A stretch of DNA of 64,000 nt from Hymenopus coronatus (Eukaryota > Arthropoda > Insecta > Mantodea > Hymenopodidae), in the NCBI GenBank assembly GCA_030762935.1, contig CM060898.1, positions 96,702,781 through 96,766,780 of the forward strand. Direction: 5' to 3'. The notes under the pieces are model-generated. The model searched no databases, was not told where the DNA came from, and was given only the letters and a program-made list of their open reading frames with translations. Numbering within the stretch: position 1 is the first letter of the stretch; each line of letters starts with the position of its first letter. Below, piece by piece: positions 49,985 to 61,269 of this stretch. The position numbers and the translations under genes were made by a program.

Positions 49985-50935
49985 TTCATATAGTTTTCAC
50001 TAAACTTCTTTATAAAGATCTTTTACTACATTCTTATATCTGTGGCCTTCTTTAAGTACATTTTTTTTTTTCTCCATAGTTGGCTTACCCTCCCCATATT
50101 TAAGACTGACAACCCCCTAGGACTTCAGGCGGATCTAACCTAGGGGTTAGAAGCCTGTCAGGAAGCCAATGGCATGAAGCCACAGAATAGAGAACCTGGA
50201 ACGAGTGGTCATGCCTTTGCCAGGCATGAGCGTGAGGAAGTGGATGAGTGAAATGGATGATAGGAAAGGTGATGATGGAGCAATTGGTGGAATGAGTGGC
50301 AGGGGAAAATGGAGGATCTGGAGAAAACCTGCCAAGATGCTGCTTCGTCCACCACAAATTCATAAGCGGGCGCTTGGGATTGGACCCAGGCTGCCTAGGT
50401 GGGAGGCGAGCACTCTAACCACTCGGTCATGGCACCACCTAAGTACATAATTTAATAAGTAAATTTAAGTACATAATTTTAATTTTACTGCTTGGCTCAT
50501 ATTTTCTATCCTACAAATGTAATGATTTATGTTTTCATGAGGTTATTGCACAACTTTTTTATAAAAATCTCTGCCACGTTCTGAGGTCACTAGCCTTGTT
50601 TGCTGACGTAAGTACATTTTATTTTTCAGCTAATCTATAGTTTCTGTCATATAAATGTGCTGATTTATGTTTTCATAAGGTTATTGCACAACTTCTTTAC
50701 AAAAATCTCTGCCATGTTCTGAGGTCAAAAATTATTTGCTGATTTAAGTACATTTGATTTTTCTCTAATCTATGATTTCTGTCCTATAAATATGCTGATA
50801 TGTGTTTTCTAGAGCTTATTGCTAACTTCTTTATAAAGATCTCTGCCATGTTCTGAGGTTGATGGCCTTATTTACTGATTCAAGTATAAAATTTAATTTT
50901 TCGCCTTATCTATGGTGGATTTAATTGAAATTTTA
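49985..50935. repeat. ~135-bp tandem repeat array, interrupted by a SINE
   Basis: Three adjacent units start near 50503, 50641 and 50776. Each has TGATTTATGTTTTCAT-like, CTTCTTTATAAAGATCT-like and GCCATGTTCTGAGGT blocks. A partial unit lies at 49985-50060, before the SINE insertion. A further eroded unit is seen at 51380-51460. Confidence 0.75.
50061..50439 (-). mobile_element. tRNA-derived SINE, family S2, with target-site duplication
   Basis: The minus-strand head GGTGGTGCCATGACCGAGTG, then GTTAGAGTGCTCGCC and GGTCCAATCCC (boxes A and B). The body is GTGGTGGACGAAGCAGC, then GGTTTTCTCC and TTTTCCCCTGCCACT. It ends in poly(A) (T-run on plus at 50061). Direct repeats TAAGTACA at 50053-50060 and 50440-50447 bound it. 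It carries CpG-rich, little-decayed sequence and is the youngest-looking SINE here. Confidence 0.88.
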
Positions 50936-51539
50936 TAAAGATTGTTAAAATGATTTATAGTTTTATAATATGCACCCATTGTATTATTTACTTTTCGGTT
51001 TTCAAGTGTCGTAACCATTTACTTTAACTTACATTGAAACTTGTGTTACAATATGTTATACAGATTCTTTTCTCCTCTGACGAAGCCATGAAATTGTAAA
51101 TTCCAATGATGAGTAAAAACAGAATACATACATACTGTACGAAATTAGTATACCATATAAAAATATCCAAATGTTTAGATTCTAGGGTTCAAGGTAATAA
51201 CAGCCTCATTATATACAAAACTGGTGTTAATTATAATGGGATACAAAAGAATTATAACTCCTTAAACTGTGGTACATCAATTGCTAAATTATATTATTTT
51301 AAATAAGTAATACTCATTTTGTAATTGAAAAGATATATAGGTAAGTTAGTAAATAAACACACTAACTTAAACTCATGTGCTTGAGGTCAATGGTCTCATT
51401 TACTAGTTTAATTACATTATATAATTAATTTCTTGGCCAAAAATGTACTGATACAAATAAATCAGCATATTTTTGGGGTGGAAACATGAGATTAGTAGAG
51501 AAATCCTTATTCTTCTTTCTCTATTTATCATTCTCATAT

Positions 51540-51868
51540 GTAGGACTTGCATCCCCCAGGATTTACAAGCCAGCACCTGGGATCAGATGCCGTTGAGGAG
51601 CAAAGACTCTGGAGCATAGAGAAGCCAGGATGAATGATCTACTTGATGCCTGGTATGCAAGTGAGAAAGTAGCTGATATGGAATGATGGTGAAATGGATA
51701 AAAGGAAAACAGATTATCGAGCAGCTGGTGGAATGAATGGCAGGAAAAACAGAACCTGGAGAAAGCCTGCCCAGAAGCTGCTTTGTCCACCACAAGTCCC
51801 CTGGGATTGAACCATGGCTACCTTGGTGAGAGGCAAGTGGTCCAATTGCTCCGTCATATTGCTGTTAG
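51540..51868 (-). mobile_element. tRNA-derived SINE, family S2 (older minus copy)
   Basis: Same block order as 50061-50439: tRNA head with GACCACTTGCCTCTCACC, TTGTGGTGGACAAAGCAGC, then CCTGCCATTCATTCCACC. More substitutions than the other copy. Confidence 0.75.
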
Positions 51869-53926
51869 TGGAGAAATTAAACTACTTAAACCAGTAAATA
51901 AAGCTATCAACCTCTAAATGTTGGGGAAGATTTTTATAAAGAATTTTAATGATAATCTCATGAACTTTTGACACCCCTGAGGATGTGACTTTGAAGTTCA
52001 TCATATCTCCAGCAGCACCCAGGAGTCCTTTACCTATGAGAATTATCCAATATCAGCAGTCAATGAGCTGGTGATGTGAAACAAGTCCTCAAAATTTTGA
52101 GTAACTGAAGCATTAAGTGTGTGTTAAGTCACCTCATCTACAATTTTCTATTAAGCCATGGCAATATGTTGAAACATGGTTTATATGATATGCAACTCTT
52201 CCAGAAAGGACCAACAATACAATGTTTAAAGGCTGAAGGATCAAGCCAGTGGACATTAATTTGAGAATGGTCCCTCTGTATCAGAAAACTGCATTATTGA
52301 ATAATTGTTAGTGACGACAACTGCAAATGTTCTAATAGTGCAAACCAGGCCAATCAGAATGAAGCAGCCATAGCTTGGATGTTTTCTTTGTACTGAACAC
52401 AGCAATGTCTTCCACATTTGATGTACCAACAATTTTACAATGCCAGGCGAGTCACCTAAACCTAGCAACACAGATATTTCTGAAACAAAAATAAAAATTG
52501 AAAAACAACTTTCACAAACATGAAGATAGGGGAGAGGCTTATTAAAGTAGATGAGTGTAGGCCTTTCAAAAATGAAACCAAATATGATTTTCAACTTTAA
52601 CTTGTGTTTGCTTTTTTTTAATGGAAATTGAGTTATTTTTTTTTACAATTGACAATATTAAGAATAGCTTTTGTTACATCCAAAGAAATTGTAACATGAA
52701 GATTTAACAAAATGTACTTCTTTGCACATTCTGAGGTTAATTTATGTTGACCAGTTTCAAGTGCAAACTTCATATTGCAGTTAATCACAAGGTGATTGAC
52801 AAATATCAATGCACAAAAGCTGTTCTTAATGATATTTTTACATCTTCAATTGCTTGTAATAATAACAAATTTTGATTTAAAAAAAGAAATATAAATAAAT
52901 ATCTTTCATAGTATCTTAAGTATCAACTTCTCAGATTGTAATTGACCTACTGCACTGTAAGAAATGTTATTTTTAATGTTAATTTACACATTATCATATA
53001 AATAAAACTGCATTTCCTGTTAAACAAAGATGTATGTTGAAAATAATATTTTCTTACATTTTAGAATGGGTTATATCACTTATTTTAATGAAAGAGTCCC
53101 TTCCCTACCTTCATGACCTTGAAAAGATGTTTCTATTATTCTATTTTTGTATTATATAATTCCTATTTTGTTTGAGACACTTGTGGTTTTAGTTTCAGTA
53201 TACATTCTGAAACCTGACTGAATAGTGAAAGGCTTTCAATAGGCCAAATTTGACAAGTTATGATAGTGAGGGTGAAACATTTCTGGGGCATATTCTGTGT
53301 TACTATTTTCAGTTGGAAGGGGAGCCTAGCAACATGTAGAGGAAACAGCAACCAAATTAGTTCATGATGCAAATATGAATTGCAAAGTTTATAACGGCTG
53401 TCTTGTTTGAAATGCAAGAACCCATGTTGGAATTCAACATCATGATCAATGCTTAACAGTTGAATGAAACACTCAATGCCCTATTAAGAAACTTGCAAAT
53501 GGCATGCTGTCCTCAGGATTAAACCTTCTCTAAGACATGCTTGGGAACATGTCACTGACACTAACCAAGAATTGCATAAAACCTATTTTGATATTGAGTT
53601 TTACCCTTTCAAGTTGTTAAAGAAATTTTTAAAGTAACAAAAATTACACTTTGATGAGATGGTAGAGGATGTGGCTATATCTTCAAACAAAATCTTTCTT
53701 TGTGGACGGAATTCACCACCTACCTACAAAAAAAAATGGGATATCTACCTGAATACCATAGGTGACTTCTGAAAAAAATTGTATTTGACTTCACTTAATC
53801 TTCGTTTCTTCCTCATTTGAATGTACTCTGCAATTCTGAATGGATATTAAAAATATACCATAGATAAATACTATCCAATTTAGTGTCAGTGGACTGAAGT
53901 GTTTCTTATGTTATATTCCATTACAC

Positions 53927-53927
<1 letters not shown>

Positions 53928-53996
<69 letters not shown>
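53928..53996. repeat. (CAA)n followed by a long poly(A)
   Basis: ACA/CAA triplets run into more than 40 consecutive A. It could be the tail of a plus-strand retroelement, but no element body is recognisable upstream. Confidence 0.9.
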
Positions 53997-53998
<2 letters not shown>

Positions 53999-55259
53999 AA
54001 AAGGAAAAGAGGTAGTTTGAGTTCTGTAGATTCCATTTTTGCACAAACATTGCTAAAATGTACACACCAAGCTTTGGCTTCTCTGCCTCGAAACATGCTT
54101 TTTTTACAGGTCAAAAACAAAAAACATATCACCTTCATGCTGGCATATTCTTTAATATGCATTACTTTTCATAACTTGTCACTCAATTTCCCTTTCTTAT
54201 TTACATTAATTGCGAGGAAATATTCTGCATGCAGAAATCAATGTTTTTCTTTTCTTCCTTTTCTGTTAAGTACACATTTGATTTTAACAGTTACAGCTAA
54301 AAATATCTGTGACAGTTTGTTCCACTTATACAATGATTTATTTACAGACTATGTCTGAAGTTAGTAAAAAAAAATTCTATTACATTCATCTGATAAAATT
54401 TATGTGGTATTTTACCATCAAAAGTGCTATTTAGTTAAACACTTCTTAAGAATTGACTTGAGAAATAACAACTGTTCAAGAAATGAGAAAATTTCTAACA
54501 AAATGTGCATCAAAATTTAGCTTTTATTAGAGTTCAACATTTATTCTGATGACAAAGCAGAAAACATTATTTTGCATCTCAATAAACTTTCCATACAATT
54601 TTAACAGCTAAGATAGTTTCTTAATACCTTTTTTGGGATTAACATCCCAAATTAACAACCAAAGTCTGGATTAACAAAGTTCTTCTATTACCTCCTATCT
54701 CTGATATCCTGTACTTCATGTGTTCACCTAAAGTTGTTAAAACTAAAACATTCATATAATTTATCACACAAAAACAAAAATCAACAAAATATTATGCTCC
54801 TTAATTGGCTTAGCCAAATTGCATTTTGTGCAATGCAGAGAACATTTAACAACTTGGCTACGTTCTTACCATTTTCTTAAATTATTTAACAATATTTCTA
54901 ACTTTTCAACAATTATTTGTTTTAAAAATGTTGATTATCTCTTTTTGCTGGACAATGAAGGAAAAAAAAAATTTAATGCACATTTCTAGTATTAAGTAAA
55001 TACTGCTGACATTATCATACTATTTCTATCAAAGCAACATTCACAAAATAAAAATGTATTGTAAATGTCTTTTTTATGCTTCACTTGCTTTATTTCTTTA
55101 CTTATTATTCTTTTCTGGTCACAAATTTTGCCATGTCTGATACATTTAGTGTAAATATTTGTCATTAAAATCAATAACCAACATTTTTACACACATATAA
55201 AAAAACAAAGGGAACTTTTCTAACAACAGTATACCCACACACCCAAATCTGTGGTGTTC

Positions 55260-55265
55260 TTTATT
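55260..55265 (-). promoter_or_regulatory. Polyadenylation signal for the ORP gene
   Basis: AATAAA on the minus strand begins 43 nt after the TGA and is followed by a GT-rich run (TTGGGTGTGTGGGT) at the expected distance. This suggests a very short 3' UTR. A longer UTR using a later signal cannot be excluded. Confidence 0.55.
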
Positions 55266-55308
55266 ATTTGAAGGCAATTGATCCAGCAGTGCCATACTTA
55301 CTATTGTA

Positions 55309-55417
55309 TCACCATAAAGCTTCAAACTGCATATTGACAAAACCAGGCGCTTTGCGACATTCCCAGTACTTGTGATTATATTCCCAAACTTCTTCTCCAT
55401 TGTCTGTTATACGCTTG
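55309..55417 (-). CDS. ORP terminal coding exon
   Basis: 109 nt. The acceptor on the minus strand is TTTTTATCACAG. The frame carries on from the previous exon to a TGA at 55311-55309 and encodes the VWEYNHKYWECRK region and a C-terminal LW. Confidence 0.82.
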
Positions 55418-58400
55418 CTGTGATAAAAATAATAAAGATATAAATATGACAATGCTTAAAAACAATATTTATCAACCACGTACATAGTAACAAAGGAAAA
55501 TTAGAAAAAGGTGTGTGTGTGTGTGTGTGTGCGTGCGTGTGCCGTGCGTGTGTGTGTGTGTCTGTATAGCGTAGTTCAAAAATGAAAATTTGCATACATA
55601 CTAAACTTTGTATTTAAGTTTTGTATCTTCCAAAGATGACACACAAAGAGTTTTAGGAAACTCCCCGCCACCCTCAAATACTCCTTAAATGGAACATTTT
55701 TTAAAATTGTTTATTTTCTCATAAATGGCTCTTAACGATTTTGATTAAAGTACCATATACAAGATTTACATAGCAAATATATCTCTTGAACTTTTTGGGA
55801 ACTACCTGCTAGGTATACATCAATTTTGGAAGCTTTATTTACTTTCTCCACACATTCTATGTACATAGAGTATAGAGAAGGTATTGCATTCTGTTCAAAA
55901 ATTCAATACCAAGATTTTACCGGAAATACATGTTTTAGGGTAATGTGTATCCAAAACAAACATTTTTAGAAAAAGGTTCATGTGTATGTGTGAGTGAGCA
56001 TGTGCGTGCATGCATGTGTGTGTGTGTGTGTGTGCGTGTGAACACGATAACCCAAAAATGAAAAGTCGGTAAAATACCAAAGTTGATATTTAAATTTAGT
56101 ATCTTCGAAGGATACAACACAAAGATTTTGAGAAAAATCTCCCCACCCCAACTATCCTTTACATGGAAAAAATTTCGAAAATTTTTATTTCCTTAAAAAA
56201 GCCTCTAACGATTTTGATAACACCATATATTAAATATATTTATACAACAAATAAAATGTATTTTTAATTTTCTGGGAATAGCATCTGAAGACCTCTTTAT
56301 TCTGGATGAATTTTGCTGGATTTTGCATAACTAGTAAACCGTGATACATAGACAAAAACTTACTACAAAAGAAATGTAGATCTCGTTAAAACAGAATTTA
56401 TGTCATGTACATTTTTACATGGAGTTGACCATTTGAGATATAACTTGTCACTGATTTCCATATTAAAATACTTAAAACTTTACATATGGGAACTTTTTAA
56501 CTCCTGGCAATGCAAACCAGGTTTTAAAAAAGTTTACTATTGTTTTAGCCTAGTGTATTCCATTATTTCCCTTCTACTTACAGTAAACCAATTCTGCGAA
56601 TATTTATCTCAATTAGCATGAAGCAGAAAGTTTTTTTAACAATAATTTGTTACAGAGATGTAGATAAAGTCATGTGAATGGAAAACATCAGATTTTTTTT
56701 TCTTTTTCTTTTCTTTCTTTATAATCTCGCATAACCGCAAAATAAGCGATAGATAAAAATGCACTACACAAAAAAGTAGATCTCTTTAAAACACACAATT
56801 TTACTAAAATAAGTTTTTCTAGTCAATTCTGAGATATTTATTATTAATGGTTTGAATTGTTTGATTCTTTGTAATTCTTTTTAAAGTCCTTTTGACAATT
56901 AATTCTTTCTCCCAATGGAATTTTAGTCCAGTATATAGTGTCTAGTTCTTAAAAATATGACTACCGCCATTCCCTTTGTATGTATCTTTAATGAAATGTG
57001 TAATGCAGTCATTTCTGCATAAGTTTATCTTAATCAAAATAAAGTAGAAAAAAATTGAACTGATATATTCAAATTACTTTCTTTATCTATTCTGCAATAA
57101 GCTATTTATACAAAAGGTTATTCTTCTATCTACTTCATGCTAATCAAGATAAATATTAGAAGAAATGGTTTACTAAAGATTTTCTTATAGGTTCAAGGAG
57201 AATAAGGGAATACATTGGATTAAAGAAATAATCAACTGTTAACAACTGGTTGCTATCTGAGGGCTAGAAATTCTGTTTTATTTGCATGACAAGAATGGAA
57301 ATAAAAAAAGAAATTCTCTTCTCATTTGAGAACAGTATAAATAGAACTGAAAGTGGCAATAAAACAATCAGACGCAATAAACATAACACAAGGAGTAACA
57401 CAAATTTTCATATATATTCCCAGGTTGGAAATATACGAAAGCAAACAATCAATAGAAGGTTATATGCCTTATAACAAAATTCCTCAAAATATAAAAAACA
57501 AATGTATAAGAAGGTTTAAAATACAATTAACAAAGTGCTGCATTAAAGGGACCTTTTATTCAATAAAAAAATGTATAAATATTTATAAGGTTAATATTTA
57601 TAACATTGTTAATATTGAATTTGGGGTGAATTGAATTGTCTATATATGCATACGCATCAGTACAGTGTATATGTACTAACCGTCCTACCTATTGTTACCG
57701 GTGGTGAATCTAGCTCTAATTGTTATTTCATACACTGGATAGATACTGTGGAAAATCACTGTGCATTACACAAGTGTTCGAGTACAGATGTGTTAATCGA
57801 ACGTGTCCGCTTATCGTGTACATGTCCTAATACAGCAGTGCTGACATTACAGTTGGACAGTTATAATAAATCTGAGAACTATTAACTTTAGTCTGGTGTT
57901 AATGGGATAAGTATAACATCAAAATAAATGCCCATGTTTATAGCATTACATGATGGACTGGTCCATGACCACTATCTGCCCAATTCCCCATGATCCCTCA
58001 GTAGTCCACATTTGTTAGGAAACAGCAACACAAGCAACTCAAGTAACACTGCCATCAGCAGTAGCTAGAACTGGAATGGGCTATAATTTATCTTATGTTA
58101 TCTTTTATAAATAGGTTTGTTTGTTTAGCAATTTTTACTTTCTCTACACATACTATGTACAAAGTGTAGAGTGAGTGAGTGAGTGAGTGAGTGAGTGAGT
58201 GAGTGAGTGAGTGAGTGAGTGAGTGAGTGAGTGAGTGAGTGAGTGCGTGAGTGAGTGAGTGTGTGTGTGCGCGTGCACCTGCCAAGGATGCGACAGGAAG
58301 ATTTTCAAGAAATTTCTCCCAACCCAAACTATACTTTATATTGAAACTTTTTTGAAAATGTTGATTTTCTCAAAAATGGCTCTAACAATTTTGATTAAAA

Positions 58401-59356
58401 TACCATAAGCTTTAGGGGAATGGCCTCTGAAGACCTCTTCATTCTTGATGATTTTTACATAACTGTTAAACCATAAGAGATAGACAAAAACTTACTATAC
58501 AAAAAATGTAGATTTCATTAAAATACACTTTTTTTTTCTTTGGAGATATTTTCAAGATATTCCATGTTACAGGTTTTTAAATTTCCATTATCTAGCCCGT
58601 TCTCAAATGGGAGGCCATTTACTTTTTTTTATCCTGACCATGCAACAAGAACAGAATTCCAAACGCATCACATAGCGACAACTTTTAAAAGATTTGTCCA
58701 ACACTTTAGTCTAGTGTATTCCCTAATTTCAAGGAACTAATAAGACCATTTCTGCTAGTAATTTCTTGCTAATGCTTAATTAATATGAAGTAGATAGAAG
58801 AATAAGCTTTTTCAAGAATAGCTTGTTGTAAAATAAGTAGAGAAAGCAATGTGAATGGAATGCATCAATTTTTAAATGTTTGACTGTCATGCTTTGGTTG
58901 TGTGTTCTGTGAGGCAACAAAATGTGAACTAAAACTATTTATCATGATTAAAAATTATGAATAGTTTGCAGAATAATTTTCTGCAAATGTAAATATTAGA
59001 TATTTTAAATAAACACTGAACTTCCCCTCTGAAATATTTAATCTCAAGATAATGAGTAGAATGAAATGGTGTAAATAAACTACCCTTTTTCTGTGTATAC
59101 TCTGGAATTCATCTTTTTGATTAAAAGATTGCTCTTTAAAAATCCTTTAACAGGCTTTGGCCCCAACATATATACATACAAAGCTGTTGAGATAATACCC
59201 TTTAATATGAAAGTAGTGAAAATATACACATACCAAAACCATTTTGGCTCATGCTGCACACCTTCCTGTTCTTTGCGCTTACGTCGATCACGTTGTGCCT
59301 GTTCTAACTGAAGCTTTAAAGTTTCAGCTGCTGATAGATTTCCTTCTTCCAGCAAC
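55309..59356 (-). CDS. Oxysterol-binding-protein-related protein (ORP), C-terminal two exons
   Basis: These are the last two coding exons of an ORP/OSBP-family lipid-transfer protein, which moves sterols or phosphoinositides between membranes. Exon 59356-59234 encodes the end of the sterol-binding domain (LLEEGNLSAAETLKLQLEQ, then RDRRKRKEQEG and EPKWF). Exon 55417-55309 encodes CKRITDNGEEVW, then NHKYWECRK, ending in FEALW and TGA. The QRxRR basic helix, the PKWF motif and the aromatic W-Y-YWE tail are what ORP C-termini show. The exons join in phase 2 with correct AG/GT borders across a 3.8-kb intron. The ligand-binding core, PH domain and any FFAT motif would lie right of the window. The subfamily cannot be settled from this tail. 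Confidence 0.82.
55510..55815 (-). repeat. Interspersed repeat family R1, copy 6 (starts at its microsatellite)
   Basis: Lacks the hairpin end. Homology begins exactly in the GT tract (55510-55561), then goes through TATTTAAGTTTTGTATCTTCC and CTCTTAACGATTTTGATTAA to about 55815. It lies in the ORP intron beside the terminal exon. Confidence 0.7.
55838..56692 (-). repeat. Interspersed repeat family R1, copy 7
   Basis: Complete from the hairpin end (ACTTTCTCCACACATTCT) to CATGTGAATGGAAAACATC. The internal GT/GC tract is at 55979-56040. In tandem with copy 6. Confidence 0.8.
56725..57060 (-). repeat. R1 fragment, copy 8 (highly diverged)
   Basis: AAAAGTAGATCTCTTTAAAA and CACACAATTT match the R1 centre. 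The rest is loose. Confidence 0.4.
57080..57298 (+). repeat. R1 fragment, copy 9 (5' part only)
   Basis: TTATTCTTCTATCTACTTCA, TGCTAATCAAGATAAA and CAACTGGTTGCTATC match the family 5' third. It ends at the LINE tail. Confidence 0.6.
57290..57640 (+). pseudogene. LINE reverse-transcriptase 3' tail (Jockey-like), truncated
   Basis: A plus-strand frame reads RRNKHNTRSNTNFHIYSQ, then NKIPQNIKN and FYSIKK. This pattern (HNTR near F-hydrophobic, NKLP-I-N, F-hydrophobic-YS-E) ends many Jockey-type LINE ORF2 proteins. Two frames are used, so it is broken by a shift. No obvious poly(A) tail. Confidence 0.55.
58133..58868 (-). repeat. Interspersed repeat family R1, copy 10
   Basis: The hairpin end is cut short by a GAGT array at 58169-58260. 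After it come the GATGCGACAGGAAGATTTTC block, TGGCTCTAACAATTTTGATT and the distal end GAGAAAGCAATGTGAATGG. Confidence 0.75.
58169..58275. repeat. (GAGT)n microsatellite inside R1 copy 10
   Basis: About 23 tetranucleotide units with one variant, then GTGTGTGTGCGCGTG, a likely leftover of the GT tract seen in other copies. Confidence 0.95.
59234..59356 (-). CDS. ORP penultimate exon
   Basis: 123 nt. The acceptor on the minus strand is CATTTTAG and the donor is GTATGTG. One nucleotide completes a codon, 40 codons follow, then two nucleotides of a cysteine codon. It contains the charged helix with QRDRRKRKEQEG and the PKWF motif. Confidence 0.82.
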
Positions 59357-59768
59357 CTAAAATGAAAAATAACATGTTTAATAGGGTGAGGATCACAAGC
59401 ATTTATTTTTGCTTACTTTTGTACTATTAATGTCTTGTAAATCTAAAATCATTGGAACTTGCAGACAGTGAAACAATTAATTATGAAAGTAAATAGACAT
59501 TCACCTGAAATGGGGACAATAGGTCCTCGAAGTTTGTCCTGTCAATAATTTGATAAATGGTGACAGATGAGGCAACAGGTGGAGAAGAAGGGAAGGGAGA
59601 ATGGGGGTGAAAGGGGGAAGGAAAAAAAAAGGATAGATCACCAAGCGTGTCTAGATTGAGGTGAGAAGATGTGAGGAAGATCCCAAAGGAAATGTGCAGA
59701 ATGTGAGGTTAAGGAAGGATAAAGAGGTGGGATAAGATGGGGACTATAAAGAGCAACAAAACAAAAAA

Positions 59769-60636
59769 TCTGATGTGTACCATTCACATGACTTTCTCTA
59801 TATCCCTGCAACAAATTATTCCTAAAAAGCTTATACTTCTATTTACTTTATGCTAATCAGAAAACATTAGCAGAAATAGTTTTATTACTTGCTTCCTTGT
59901 AAGTAGAAGCGAAATAAGGGAGTACCAAAGGTTAAAGTGAAAGCCAAAAGCTGGTTGCTATGTGACTGATGTTTCTTTGTTTGTATGGACAGGAGTTGAC
60001 AAATTCCTGTATGAGAAAAGTATAAGTTTTTCAAAACTGAAACCAAGAAAAAGGAATATCTCCAAAACGAGGAACTCCACGAAAAAAATGTATATAACAT
60101 AAATTGTGTGTTTTAACGTGCTCTACATTTTTTGGGGGTTAAGTTTTTGTCCATCTCTTACGGTTTTGTAGTTATGAAAAATTCATCCAGAATAAGGTAG
60201 TCTTCAGAGGCTATTCCCAGAAAATTCAAGATATACATTTCATTTGTCAGATAAATATCTTTAATATACGAAATTTTAATCAAAATCGTTAGAGCCATTT
60301 TTGAGAAAATAAAAATTTTCGAAAAAAGTTCCATGTAAAGGGTAGTTGGGGTGGGGGGATTTTTCTCAAAATCTTTGTGTCGCATCCCTGGAAGATACTA
60401 AACTTAAATACCAAGTTTGGTATTTTACCGACTTTTCGTTTTTGAGTTATCATGTTCACAGACACACGGACACACACACACACACACACACAGACCTTTT
60501 TGTGAAAATGCTTTTTTTGGTTACAGGGGACCCTAAAACATATATTTCCGGTGAAATCTCGGTATCAAATTTTTTGGTGGAGTGCAATACATTTTCTACA
60601 CACTATGTACATAATGAGTATAGAGAAAGTAAAAAG
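59769..60636 (+). repeat. Interspersed repeat family R1, copy 11 (full length)
   Basis: From TCTGATGTGTACCATTCAC through TACCAAGTTTGGTA, (CA)n at 60458-60492 and the terminal hairpin to TATAGAGAAAGTAAAA. A clean copy upstream of the ORP penultimate exon on the transcript. Confidence 0.85.
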
Positions 60637-61009
60637 GTAAGAAGTGCAAGAAGAAACAAACAGTAAAGAAAGAAAGCAAAGATACAAAGGAAGATAAGAT
60701 AAATAGGTAAATCAAACAGTGAGAAGTGTCCACAGGGACCAAGGGTGATTATGCACAATATAACTAGAGTGTTGGGCTATAGAGAGAAATAAACAATTAG
60801 ACCAAAGTGAATTTATAAAATTGTAAGAATGTATTGGAGAAAGGAGAATAAATTCATTCATTTATTAATAAATCTGATAAGTGGAGCAATAGGAGTGCTT
60901 AATGTAATTAATTAATTGACTCATTATTTATCTTTTATGTTATAATTTATCAATGGTGGCCTTTACTTTTGTCTCATCACTGCTTATGGTAATAAGATTA
61001 ATGATCTAT

Positions 61010-61170
61010 GGTTCCATGGTGAACTATAAAAAAGCTGCTCACTAGTTCGCAGGCTCAAACCTGGCGGAAGGCAATGGATTTTTTCAGGCCTAAACATTCT
61101 TAGCATGACTTCCTTCGGAAGGGAAGTAAACCTGTTGTTCCTGTGCCATAGATTCATATAGTAAGTAAAA
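61010..61170. repeat. Possible retroelement 3' end / SINE fragment
   Basis: CTTCCTTCGGAAGGGAAGTA with CAGGCTCAAACCTGGCGG resembles a recurrent arthropod retroelement block that I remember only in general terms. No boundary could be fixed. Confidence 0.35.
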
Positions 61171-61269
61171 AACCTGAAGCCTAAAAAGAGGCCTTTAGCA
61201 AAATTTAGGGATTTTTCACATCCAATATAGAATGGGATGCTAAGAAGCGTTAAAGGAGCGTTCATAAAT

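Larger units (their letters stand above)
30881..55259. other. Intergenic region between convergent laminin gamma and ORP genes
   Basis: About 24 kb, AT-rich, with no open frame showing domain or codon signal on either strand. The repeats listed separately are the only structures I can name. The stretches 33.9-35.2, 41.0-46.4, 47.2-49.9 and 52.0-53.9 kb show nothing definite. Confidence 0.6.

Noticed and set aside
50100..50450. Overlapping short frames at 50.1-50.45 kb
   Set aside because: They lie wholly inside an S2 SINE that has a tRNA-like head, a poly(A) tail and target duplications.
53911..54162. Frame rich in Phe and Val near 54 kb
   Set aside because: Caused by the (CAA)n and poly(A) tract read on the minus strand.
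58088..58327. Minus-strand frame with His-Ser-Leu-Thr repeats
   Set aside because: Pure translation of the GAGT microsatellite in R1 copy 10.
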